The notes beneath the pieces are model-generated. The model was not told where the DNA came from. It ran no database searches and saw only the letters and a list, made by a program, of their open reading frames with translations. The position numbers and the translations under genes were made by a program. A stretch of 37,146 bases of DNA from an uncultured Lachnospiraceae bacterium (GTDB lineage: Bacteria; Bacillota; Clostridia; Lachnospirales; Lachnospiraceae): contig CANPXP010000027.1 of NCBI GenBank assembly GCA_947586255.1, positions 1 to 37,146 on the forward strand. Direction: 5' to 3'. Position 1 is the first letter of the stretch. Each line of letters opens with the position of its first letter. Shown one piece after another: positions 1-6,454 of this stretch.

Positions 1-34
1 AAGGACAGAATAGGTGTGGTGTCCGAAACTACAA

Positions 35-307
35 TCATATTTTATTTACCAGCCTTTTTACGGTTCCAACTTCTTCCTCAAATTCCTGATCTGACATGTC
101 CAGATACGGAATCCCCAGTGCTCCATAAATCTGTATCAACTCCATCTTACTCAATCCGAGAAGCTCCGCCGCTTTTCCATGTGATATGGTATCGTTAGCT
201 ATACTCGGATAAAGCAGGAGCGCATTCCTGACTTCCTCCGTTGTTTCATCTAACACATACTGCCGAATCGTTTCCGGCACTTTTATTTCTATATTTGTCA
301 TTACCAT
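35..307 (-). CDS. UPF0175 family protein, probable antitoxin
   Basis: This small protein of about 90 residues has a helix-turn-helix-like core around HGKAAELLGLSKMEL, in which the K-A-A-E-L-L-G-hydrophobic pattern is typical of UPF0175 proteins. Known members usually sit next to a PIN-domain (DUF3368) toxin and act as antitoxin and probable DNA-binding autoregulator. The partner would lie downstream, beyond base 1, so it cannot be seen. I chose the ATG at 307 because GAAAGGATG lies just upstream; the ATG at 334 has no such site and the ATG at 301 is also possible. A promoter (360-388) and two tandem 11-bp repeats (339-360) precede it. A decayed second copy lies at 7113-7169. The family call is fairly sure; the antitoxin role is inferred. 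Confidence 0.75.
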   Translation of the reverse strand: MVMTNIEIKVPETIRQYVLDETTEEVRNALLLYPSIANDTISHGKAAELLGLSKMELIQIYGALGIPYLDMSDQEFEEEVGTVKRLVNKI

Positions 308-338
308 ACGATCACATCCTTTCACTACTTCCAATTTA

Positions 339-360
339 CTATAAATATGCTATAAACATA
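339..360 (-). repeat. tandem 11-bp direct repeat, candidate operator
   Basis: On the plus strand CTATAAATATG (339-349) is followed directly by CTATAAACATA (350-360), so two 11-bp units differ at two positions. The spacing is about one helical turn. The pair lies between the -10 box and the start of the UPF0175 gene, where an autorepressing antitoxin could bind. The operator function is inferred. Confidence 0.5.
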
Positions 361-388
361 GTATACCTTTTTCCATGTTCATTCACAA
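360..388 (-). promoter_or_regulatory. sigma-A-type promoter of the UPF0175 gene
   Basis: On the minus strand TTGTGA (383-388) is separated by 17 bases from TATACT (360-365). The -10 box is strong and the -35 matches 4 of 6. The start codon lies about 55 bases downstream. Confidence 0.55.
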
Positions 389-424
389 TCAAAGTTTAGA
401 CTTTTATAGGAAAAATGCTTGAAC

Positions 425-581
425 CGCATAATACTGCATTGTGCTGTCTCCTATTTTGCTTTTCTTACCGCCTCTATTTCAGCATTTATCTCTTCCAAAG
501 TCATTTCTGAAGTTCCGTTTTCCATGGTAGCGCTGCTTAACTCCTGAAGAGCCCTCGCTGCTTCTTTAGCTTTATAATCAC
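425..581 (-). pseudogene. remnant of a RelB/DinJ antitoxin gene plus first codons of its PIN toxin
   Basis: This stretch is nearly identical to the junction of the intact antitoxin-toxin pair at about 6105-6260. Read on the minus strand it gives the last 43 or so antitoxin residues (from SDYKA through MTLEEINAEIEAV to the TAG at 451-453), the same intergenic ribosome binding site, and the first six toxin codons (MQYYAV). Similarity stops abruptly at both ends. The antitoxin frame is still open across the fragment, but it has no start and the toxin is lost. The stop codon of the small membrane protein at 592 lies just beyond the break. It is a fragment left by duplication or by loss of a second TA locus. 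Confidence 0.85.
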
Positions 582-591
582 TCCGAAAATA

Positions 592-813
592 TTATGCCCC
601 AGCAGCACTGCGAATCAATACAATAATCCCAATAATGATAAGTATTGGAGCTGCAATATACAATAATCCCGCACACACCATTCCAAATAGAAGCAGCGGA
701 AGCAGAAACACTGTGCACAAAATTCTTATAATTCCCCATGCCGCCTTAAGTTCCAATATCAGCATTTTCCACGCAACCCAAAGCAAAGCAACAGCAAATA
801 TAATTGTCAACAT
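592..813 (-). CDS. small two-segment membrane protein, last gene of the ExbBD-like operon
   Basis: A 73-residue protein made almost entirely of hydrophobic segments (about 2-20 and 30-68, the latter long enough for one or two helices), ending in RSAAGA. AAAGGGG stands about 7 bases before the ATG. It lies 55 bases after the OB-fold gene on the same strand, so it is probably co-transcribed. I do not recognise a family. It could be a channel accessory subunit or merely a small hydrophobic passenger. The gene ends about ten bases from the relB remnant, which marks the edge of the operon. Confidence 0.6.
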   Translation of the reverse strand: MLTIIFAVALLWVAWKMLILELKAAWGIIRILCTVFLLPLLLFGMVCAGLLYIAAPILIIIGIIVLIRSAAGA

Positions 814-868
814 TCATACGCCCCTTTCCATTGAATCTTTTCATATGAATTATAGTTTATCAAAATTT

Positions 869-1873
869 TTATTTTATCTCCAGAAATCGCGAAACAAACA
901 TTATATCCGATAAATGCTTGGTTTCTTTGTAAACATACAGCATCACGACAATACCCTCCTTGCCATCAGCCTGAAAAATAAACTCAACATGGTATCCGCT
1001 GCCAGATTTAATGCCAACAGTATCCGATTTTTTCTTATAAGACCCCAAATAATAGTCATATTCGCTGCCATAATAGGTATCTACTTCTTTGGACGGGAAC
1101 GAACCCACATCACCTAAAATATTATCAACAATCGCTTTCTCAATCAGCTCTGTTTCTTCCGAATCATTTAAGTAATCGGCCAACTGCTTTTGATTATCAA
1201 AATAGCATATAAATAAAGATTCCGGATCTGAATCATTCACCTCCAGTCTATTGAGTCTATATTGATACCCCTCCATTGTACCCAGTTTTTCATCTGTGAT
1301 ATTGGATTGGATATCTTCACTGGCCCAAGAAGCGGGAATGTAATATTCTACGTCACCATTGTGCAAAGTGATTTTATTGGCATTTCTCTTATCAAACGAT
1401 GATCCATCCAGCAAATAAAACATCTCATTGGATGTTATAACTGGCGGCATATCCATTATTTTTTCCGCTTTCAGATGAATATCCTTATCAATGGCATCCA
1501 CTGTGATTTTCCCATATAATGCGACACTATCTCCTATGCCGTAATCAGATGCCACCGTTCGCAGTTCTTTATCATAGGAACACTTCACAGTCATATCCGA
1601 AGACGTAATACCTGTCAATACAAGATCTTTGCCGTTTTTACCGATACTCGACACTTTGCCCGCCAAGAGAACCATATTATCCTTATATGTTTTCCTGGCT
1701 TCTTTATCGTCCTGTGTAAATGCAGAAATAAGTGTATCGACTGTACAATACTGATATACCCGATTCTTTTCCGTATCAATCACTACTTTAGTACGGTTGA
1801 ACCAGCCTGCTCCACACAGAAGAAAAGCGATATAAAACGCTGATATTACGGTCAATATTTTCCTTTTGTTCAT
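869..1873 (-). CDS. exported or membrane-anchored OB-fold (tRNA_anti-like) protein
   Basis: A 334-residue protein with an N-terminal hydrophobic segment (about 6-24, LTVISAFYIAFLLCGAGWF) that should act as a signal anchor. A region at about 40-140 fits the tRNA_anti-like OB-fold family: the Y-x2-N-x4-LAGKVSSIG start, the central GDSVALYGKIT strand and the closing HLKAEKI strand. The C-terminal half (about 150-334) is polar with scattered aromatic residues and is not recognised. AGGAAAA precedes the ATG. It lies 12 bases after the preceding lipoprotein-like gene, so it belongs to the operon. OB-fold proteins of this type are usually extracytoplasmic; nucleic acid binding should not be assumed. 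Confidence 0.7.
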   Translation of the reverse strand: MNKRKILTVISAFYIAFLLCGAGWFNRTKVVIDTEKNRVYQYCTVDTLISAFTQDDKEARKTYKDNMVLLAGKVSSIGKNGKDLVLTGITSSDMTVKCSYDKELRTVASDYGIGDSVALYGKITVDAIDKDIHLKAEKIMDMPPVITSNEMFYLLDGSSFDKRNANKITLHNGDVEYYIPASWASEDIQSNITDEKLGTMEGYQYRLNRLEVNDSDPESLFICYFDNQKQLADYLNDSEETELIEKAIVDNILGDVGSFPSKEVDTYYGSEYDYYLGSYKKKSDTVGIKSGSGYHVEFIFQADGKEGIVVMLYVYKETKHLSDIMFVSRFLEIK

Positions 1874-1885
1874 AACATAGTTTTC

Positions 1886-2350
1886 CTATTCTTTCGTATA
1901 ATTCAACCCGATCTCTGCTTCTAAATCGCTTAGGATTGACAATACCTCTTTGTATACATGCGATTCTGCGAAATCATCCACTAACCGAAACGACACATGT
2001 TCACCGTTGTCCTGTATGATTTTTGCCTTGAGTCTATTCAAGTCAGCATATTCCTCCGTATCATAAGTAATCGTCTGATCTCTTACTGTAATGACAATTA
2101 TCCTTTCCTGAGTTTCATTTTCATCATTCGACGCTGATCCAGACATCACTTTCTCATCAGCAACAGTGGATGTAGAACTTGATGTTTCCGACTTTTCCGC
2201 TGAATTTGCTCCTGGAATGCATTTTTCGATAGCTGTATCCAGATCAATGAGTTTTGTATCGTTTAACAATTTAACTTCTTTCTTGCCCCAGCCCGTCAAA
2301 AATATCAGTGAGCAAATCATCATAAACATTGCCGGATATTTCTTTTTCAT
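1886..2350 (-). CDS. exported protein with ExbD-like C-terminal domain and a lost lipobox cysteine
   Basis: A 154-residue protein with a signal-peptide-like start (KKK followed by MFMMICSLIFLTGW). The place where a lipobox would read LTGC carries LTGW, one base from Cys (TGG against TGC/TGT). A Ser/Thr/Glu-rich linker (about 45-80) leads to a C-terminal domain (about 83-150) resembling the ExbD/TolR periplasmic fold and the C-terminus of the gene before it: beta strand IIVITV, then a helix DLNRLKAKI, then a second helix near EVLSILSDLEAEIGL. The ATG overlaps the previous stop by four bases (ATGA), indicating translational coupling. The gene acts with the proton-channel operon; its exact role is unknown. 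Confidence 0.7.
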   Translation of the reverse strand: MKKKYPAMFMMICSLIFLTGWGKKEVKLLNDTKLIDLDTAIEKCIPGANSAEKSETSSSTSTVADEKVMSGSASNDENETQERIIVITVRDQTITYDTEEYADLNRLKAKIIQDNGEHVSFRLVDDFAESHVYKEVLSILSDLEAEIGLNYTKE

Positions 2351-2931
2351 CGTGTTTCCTCATATGATAATCCCAGTTCGTTTAGTATGTTTTCTACAGA
2401 ATGATATGTAGAAGACACTGCAAAACTGTCAATTACCATGACTGTATTTTCTTTTCTGATCTGTGCCAATTTTTCTTTTAGGTCATTATAATCGGCGCAT
2501 GGTTCTCCACATAGTGAGATTTCTTTACCTGAAATGACAATATAATAAGTGTACGCTTTTCCGGATTCCGCGACAAACTGTCCTTCATCATTTAACTCAT
2601 CCCATACCTGATTTGCAGACGCCTGCGGATAGAGTTTCTGATAAAGCCAAAATTCCTCACCCTGTGCGGCATAACCGAGATAAAATCCTGATAAAAGCAT
2701 CATCCAGCCAAGCAAGAATGAAATTAAAAATAAAGTTTGCAACTGTTTCTTATGATAAGCAACTACGGATTGCGTTTCAGAATCCAATCTGGCTTGAATA
2801 AATTCCTTATCCCTATCATATACAATCTCGAATTTTTCTTTGATGGGCAGATAAATATACAAGGACAATAAGCCGAAACCACCTGCCAGAACCGCCACTA
2901 CACCTATAATCATCAAAATCCAAGGTATCAT
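2347..2931 (-). CDS. two-pass membrane protein with ExbD-like extracytoplasmic domain
   Basis: A 194-residue protein with transmembrane helices at about 4-28 and 66-90, a charged stretch between them (about 30-64, probably cytoplasmic), and an outside domain at about 100-194. The last 65 residues (YYIVISGKEISLCG, then DYNDLKEKLAQI, then ENILNELGL) match in layout the C-terminal domain of the next gene and of ExbD/TolR proteins, in which two helices and strands form the dimerising domain outside the membrane. Its start overlaps the stop of the ExbD-like gene by four bases (ATGA) and its own stop overlaps the next start in the same way. I do not know a named family for the whole protein. Confidence 0.7.
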   Translation of the reverse strand: MIPWILMIIGVVAVLAGGFGLLSLYIYLPIKEKFEIVYDRDKEFIQARLDSETQSVVAYHKKQLQTLFLISFLLGWMMLLSGFYLGYAAQGEEFWLYQKLYPQASANQVWDELNDEGQFVAESGKAYTYYIVISGKEISLCGEPCADYNDLKEKLAQIRKENTVMVIDSFAVSSTYHSVENILNELGLSYEETR

Positions 2932-3464
2932 TTCGTTTCCCCGTCTGTATTTCCTTTCACAATATAAACATTGTCATATGTCTGTACCAATTCGTCCAAT
3001 ATGCCATTGACCATAACCTCATCCCGATACAGAATATGATCATCATTCTCATTGACAGAAAGAATTATCGGTTTATCCTGATTCTGTTCAATATAACCGA
3101 CAAGAAGCGCCTTAAAGTTATTCACAGATTCCGCAATATCATTGCCTATTAAATCAATGGACTGAATTTCCTCTCCTTGTTTCAAAATACGAATCTGCCT
3201 CTTGGTGATCTCATCTTCATCATAGGGAACAACAACCGAAACCGCCCATACATTGTTAAATGCCTCCTGTTGTTCTTCGTATAACTGTTTTTCCGCTTCT
3301 GCCTGCGCCTTAGCGTATTCTGCTTGGGTCCGCGCCTCATTCAAATCATCGCTGATAGTAGTCTGGCCGCATACCAGAACAAGTAATATGATAAAAATAA
3401 CATCCAACATAGATGTAAGATCAATTAGGATATCGTTCCGAAATCTGCTCCCGTTCCTTCGCAT
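2928..3464 (-). CDS. ExbD/TolR-type proton channel subunit
   Basis: A 178-residue protein with the ExbD layout: a short basic N-terminus, one transmembrane helix (about 12-33), a coiled Ala/Glu-rich linker (about 42-68), and a C-terminal extracytoplasmic domain (about 72-170). The helix begins DILIDLTSMLDVIFIILL; Asp21 sits where ExbD/TolR proteins carry the essential proton-carrying Asp of the P-L-I-D-V motif. AAGGAG is nine bases before the ATG, and only three bases separate it from the ExbB-like stop. In known systems this protein pairs with the ExbB-type ring and transmits proton-motive force to a partner outside the membrane. In a Gram-positive host without TonB the output partner is unknown; the next two gene products are candidates. 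Confidence 0.85.
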   Translation of the reverse strand: MRRNGSRFRNDILIDLTSMLDVIFIILLVLVCGQTTISDDLNEARTQAEYAKAQAEAEKQLYEEQQEAFNNVWAVSVVVPYDEDEITKRQIRILKQGEEIQSIDLIGNDIAESVNNFKALLVGYIEQNQDKPIILSVNENDDHILYRDEVMVNGILDELVQTYDNVYIVKGNTDGETK

Positions 3465-3467
3465 CTG

Positions 3468-4025
3468 TTAACACTCCTTATTTTGTACATTATGCGGCAT
3501 TTCCGCCAGATCTCGTTTTTTGTCATAATTATTCAGCATAACTTCTACATCGTAAATAATCCTAGATGGGAAAATCGCTTCAATAAGCTTAAGGCCAATT
3601 GCAAAAATCAATCCCAATAAAGTGGTCTCCAAAGCAACATCAAGAGAAGCCATCATACCAGCTATATCATTGGATTGCAGTTCCAACATCAAACCAGCAA
3701 CCGTTCCCAGGATACCAAGCAACGGAAAAATAGGGATTATCTGTATCAACACACTATGCAGAGAACATTTTTTATTAAATTCATTTTCATATCTTCTGAT
3801 CGTATCAGGCGTAATAGTTGCCTTTTCATCTTCAGTCTCCTCAATATCCTTTAAATTATTGCTATATGTATATTTTTTGTTTTTTTGTTCCAGAGCCTCT
3901 GTAATTCTGTTCTTTTTGTTCGACAAAGCCAAACCGTTTGCAAATAGCAAAACCGCAATTATCATTCCTAAAATAACGATGCCTTCAGTGGCATATTGAG
4001 CAATAAATTGTAATATGAAATTCAT
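3468..4025 (-). CDS. MotA/TolQ/ExbB-type proton channel protein
   Basis: A 185-residue protein with the three-helix ExbB/TolQ layout: helix 1 at about 12-33, a cytoplasmic loop (about 35-88), and helices 2 and 3 at about 92-115 and 130-151. The hallmark FPLLGILGTVAGLM lies at the start of helix 2, and ALETTLLGLIFAIG in helix 3 keeps the conserved Thr and Gly positions. I chose the ATG at 4025 because AAAGGAG stands eight bases before it; the ORF could extend to 4043 without a binding site. It is the first gene of a six-gene operon and has its own promoter (4068-4096). In known families a pentamer of this protein surrounds an ExbD-type dimer and conducts protons. Confidence 0.88.
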   Translation of the reverse strand: MNFILQFIAQYATEGIVILGMIIAVLLFANGLALSNKKNRITEALEQKNKKYTYSNNLKDIEETEDEKATITPDTIRRYENEFNKKCSLHSVLIQIIPIFPLLGILGTVAGLMLELQSNDIAGMMASLDVALETTLLGLIFAIGLKLIEAIFPSRIIYDVEVMLNNYDKKRDLAEMPHNVQNKEC

Positions 4026-4067
4026 AACTTGTCTCCTTTGCAATTTTTCTACAATTTTAATGCTTTA

Positions 4068-4096
4068 ATTATATCGCTATTATTCTAACTTTACAA
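4068..4096 (-). promoter_or_regulatory. promoter of the ExbBD-like operon
   Basis: On the minus strand TTGTAA (4091-4096), a 17-base spacer and a perfect TATAAT (4068-4073) lie 43 bases before the ExbB-like ATG. It is the only good promoter upstream of the six genes. Confidence 0.65.
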
Positions 4097-4141
4097 CGAA
4101 AAAGCCGAGCACCATCTGTCATTTTACAATAGGATCTGTCC

Positions 4142-4451
4142 ATGGAGGAGATCGAGGCCACAGGCTTCAGCAACTACTACGTGGACCACACCGTCGGCGT
4201 ATGGCCCCAGGCGACGAGCCCTTCAACGCCTGCGAGTTCCAGAGTAAGGACGATATCATCACCAATCTGATGGAGGATATGGCGGCCGGGCAGAAAGCCG
4301 AACCACCTGCGACAACATCCTGCGCCTGATCCATGAGCCCGACATATGCGAGCCGATCAAATTCCTGCGGATGCGCGAGGTCGTGCACTTCCAGCGGTTC
4401 AGGGAGGCGCTGCGCATCGTACAGGATAAGCTGAACGAAAAGAACTTCTAA
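4142..4451 (+). pseudogene. cotJC: remnant of cotJC (spore coat manganese-catalase-like protein)
   Basis: The plus strand here is GC-rich and carries the C-terminal part of a CotJC-type protein broken by frameshifts. The pieces in order are GFSNYYVDHTVGVWPQ, then in a shifted frame DEPFNACEFQSKDD and NLMEDMAAGQKA, then in a third frame CDNILRLIHEPD, FLRMREVVHFQRFREALRI and a TAA stop at 4449-4451. The E-x2-H-x2-RF element is the metal-ligand helix of the manganese catalase family. The N-terminal half and the cotJA/cotJB partners are missing. The composition is unlike the AT-rich surroundings, so it may be a scrap of core genome left inside the accessory region. Between this remnant and the neighbouring genes (4097-4141, 4452-4533) I see nothing else. 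Confidence 0.85.
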
Positions 4452-4533
4452 AAGAGATGCGCCGTCACTATTGCGGTAGTGGCGGCGTTCTGCTATGCTT
4501 CAAGCAGGGAGAAAAATTTTATATAAGATACTT

Positions 4534-4839
4534 TTATCCCAATTTCCGTTCATACAGCAAAACCTCCTCGTTTTTAATGGCATCTAAAAAAGTAATGTCC
4601 AAACTGCCTGTAGTGAGCAGATCAACTTTCTTATCCAAAGCGGCTTCCAAATCCATAAGCAATCCGCCGAGTGCCCAACCTTTAATATGTCCGCGGTCAA
4701 TACGCAGATCTATATCACTGTCTGCAGTAGCTTCTCCCCTTGCATAAGAACCAAAAAGGGAAATCCGCTCCGCCCCATACTGCGACGCGAGATCAGAAAC
4801 TTTTTGCCGTATATCATGAAGATCAAGAATCGCTGCCAT
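4534..4839 (-). CDS. MNT-type nucleotidyltransferase (MntA-like antitoxin), no HEPN partner seen
   Basis: A 101-residue minimal nucleotidyltransferase of the DNA polymerase beta superfamily. The motif GSYARGEATADSDIDLRID (about residues 30-48) supplies the G-S helix and the D-x-D metal-binding pair, and a later Asp (KVDLL) fits the third carboxylate. In known MntA/HepT pairs this enzyme adds AMP to a HEPN-domain RNase and so silences it. No HEPN gene stands on either side; downstream lies only the cotJC remnant. I chose the ATG at 4839 because AAAAGGAG is seven bases upstream. A promoter lies at 4962-4990. It may be an antitoxin that has lost its toxin, or it may act in trans. Confidence 0.82.
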   Translation of the reverse strand: MAAILDLHDIRQKVSDLASQYGAERISLFGSYARGEATADSDIDLRIDRGHIKGWALGGLLMDLEAALDKKVDLLTTGSLDITFLDAIKNEEVLLYERKLG

Positions 4840-4961
4840 CGCCAAACTCCTTTTCACATTTTTATCCTTGTGGCACATCAAATCATTGTAAATTGCGGTT
4901 GCTGTATGATGCTGAATTCTTCGTTTTCAAATTCTTTACTCGATATAAAGTTAGATAATTA

Positions 4962-4990
4962 ATTATAACATTTCTCACTATCTCTAACAA
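4962..4990 (-). promoter_or_regulatory. promoter of the MNT nucleotidyltransferase gene
   Basis: Minus strand TTGTTA (4985-4990), 17 bases, TATAAT (4962-4967). The leader to the ATG at 4839 is about 120 bases. The rest of the gap up to 5125 is AT-rich and shows no convincing gene. Confidence 0.5.
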
Positions 4991-5125
4991 GCATTCCAAA
5001 GATTTGCTGTTTTGTCATCAGAAAAATATATTATAAATATTAATCGATACGATATCTCAGCAATTCTATTATTAAAACAAAGTTATCTCGTTTGAAATCT
5101 GATTTTTTCGTTTTCATATCCCGAC

Positions 5126-5674
5126 TCATATATTCTGTTCAATAAATTCCTTAAACCTTGTCCAGCCATTCCTGCTTTGATCTATTGGTCTTCCACCCCA
5201 AGATTTTCCATTTGCGCCACTTGTGGAAGGTAGGTTCTCTACTTTTATTTTCGGGTATTTCTTTTTAAACTCCTTTTGTGCTTTTTGCCCCATAACACCG
5301 ACTCGCTTTATATTCGGATGTTGTTGTAAAAAGTCTGAAATATCATTCCATTCCGGATCCTTTATATCAGAATCCCTGCTTGTTTTCTTTTCTGTTTTAC
5401 TGCTTGCTTTCTTTTCTGTTTTACTTCTTATACCTGACTTATAAATATCCCACAAAGCAACTTTGAGTTCTTTCAGAATATCAACAGCTTCTTCATTACT
5501 TTGAGGCTTCTTATCACGTCCTATATATTCACAGAAAAAATCCCAAAAATAGTTCCCGGCATCTGCATAATAATATTGTTTTTGCAACGATTTTTCTCCG
5601 GGAAGGGTTCCCAACAATAATACTTCCGAATCTTCAAAAACTATAGGTGGAAACCCTTCTATTCTTTCGCTCAT
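5126..5674 (-). CDS. DNA-deoxyinosine / uracil-DNA glycosylase superfamily protein
   Basis: A 182-residue protein of the uracil-DNA glycosylase superfamily, closest by motif to the deoxyinosine (hypoxanthine) glycosylase branch. The N-terminal motif LLLGTLPGEKSLQ leads into YYADAGNYFWDFF, the usual GT-P-x-K-S...YYA-P-N-FW block, and the C-terminal LPSTSGANGKSW matches the LPSTSPAN loop that enters the DNA minor groove. The highly charged KTEKK repeats at about 88-100 are an insert in the middle. I chose the ATG at 5674, preceded by GAGGAAA. It follows the PIN toxin on the same strand and is probably read from the same promoter (6455-6482), which is an odd pairing of base-excision repair with a toxin-antitoxin locus. 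Confidence 0.78.
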   Translation of the reverse strand: MSERIEGFPPIVFEDSEVLLLGTLPGEKSLQKQYYYADAGNYFWDFFCEYIGRDKKPQSNEEAVDILKELKVALWDIYKSGIRSKTEKKASSKTEKKTSRDSDIKDPEWNDISDFLQQHPNIKRVGVMGQKAQKEFKKKYPKIKVENLPSTSGANGKSWGGRPIDQSRNGWTRFKEFIEQNI

Positions 5675-6116
5675 TACATATTTTCCTCTCATTGCATGTT
5701 TTGCTCACCCTTATGCATAATATCAACCATTTCTTAGGCGTAACAACATAAGATTTTACGGGAAAATGCTTGATATTCCCTGTCACAAGATACGCATTAT
5801 CATACTCTTTTCGCCCCTCCATAACCACCTCATAGAAAATAACATCTTTAAGGTCGGGGATTATTTCTTCTACTGAAACCGCATCTACAAAGATACCTCT
5901 GCTGATTATGCCGTCAATAAAAGTTTTCACCATGATCTGGTCAAACTGAAATTTCGTGCGTGCTAACACTTCCCGATACTCTGCAACTATTTCATCGCAT
6001 AACAAAGGAATCAGATCGCCTAAAAGAGCTTCGTTGGCAATCTGTCCCGGAACAGACTGAACCTTTAGCATAGCGGAAACCAATACATTTGTGTCTATTA
6101 CCGCATAATACTGCAT
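5634..6116 (-). CDS. PIN-domain toxin (putative RNase) with a probable C-terminal frameshift
   Basis: A PIN-domain nuclease of the type paired with small antitoxins. The conserved acidic residues are in YAVIDTNVLVSAM (Asp8), AEYREVL (Glu), and EYDNAYLVTGNIKHFP (Asp), followed by the usual VVTPK strand end. After VVTPKK the reading frame runs on for about 24 unexpected residues and overlaps the glycosylase start by 41 bases. Restoring one A in the run near 5730-5733 would give KKMVDIMHKGEQNMQ and a TGA at 5689-5691, a natural end 14 bases before the glycosylase ATG. So a one-base deletion is likely. AGGAGA lies before the ATG, 11 bases from the antitoxin stop. Such toxins cleave RNA; the target here is unknown. 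Confidence 0.82.
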   Translation of the reverse strand: MQYYAVIDTNVLVSAMLKVQSVPGQIANEALLGDLIPLLCDEIVAEYREVLARTKFQFDQIMVKTFIDGIISRGIFVDAVSVEEIIPDLKDVIFYEVVMEGRKEYDNAYLVTGNIKHFPVKSYVVTPKKWLILCIRVSKTCNERKICNERKNRRVSTYSF

Positions 6117-6127
6117 TGTGCCGTCTC

Positions 6128-6421
6128 CTATTTTGCTTTTCTTACCGCCTCTATTTCAGCATTTATCTCTTCCAAAGTCATTTCTGAAGTTCCATTTCCC
6201 ATGGCAGCGCTGCTTAACTTCTGAAGGGCTCTGGCTGCTCTTTCAGCCTTATAATCACTCTTTGGTAAAATCATATCAAAAGGAACGCCGTTAACCATAA
6301 CCGATCTTTTCAAAAACATCCGCACTGCCGTAGATAAATCAATTCCCAATGCGTCATACACAGCAGTCGCCTGATTTTTTAATTCATCATCAATTCTGAC
6401 CTGTACCAATGTGGTTGCCAT
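6128..6421 (-). CDS. RelB/DinJ family antitoxin
   Basis: A 97-residue protein with the ribbon-helix-helix start of RelB/DinJ antitoxins (TTLVQVRIDDELKNQATAVY, then LGIDLSTAVRMFL) and a charged C-terminal tail (LEEINAEIEAVRKAK) of the kind that wraps the toxin. I chose the ATG at 6421 because GAAGG stands about seven bases upstream; ATG at 6427 is also in frame. DinJ normally pairs with a YafQ/RelE toxin, but here the partner is a PIN protein 11 bases downstream. A perfect promoter and a palindrome lie upstream, fitting autoregulation. A broken copy of its 3' end lies at 425-581. Confidence 0.88.
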   Translation of the reverse strand: MATTLVQVRIDDELKNQATAVYDALGIDLSTAVRMFLKRSVMVNGVPFDMILPKSDYKAERAARALQKLSSAAMGNGTSEMTLEEINAEIEAVRKAK

Positions 6422-6454
6422 GTCCATCACCTTCTTTGAATAGTTTGTAATTCA

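Noticed and set aside
3468..4043. Zorya-type defence system
   Set aside because: The ExbB-like protein lacks the long ZorA tail, the ExbD-like partner lacks an OmpA-type domain, and no ZorC/D/E helicase or nuclease is near. Kept only as a distant comparison.
5040..5117. A 25-codon frame (MKTKKSDFKRD...) in the gap after the glycosylase gene
   Set aside because: No good ribosome binding site and no recognisable motif in an AT-rich gap.
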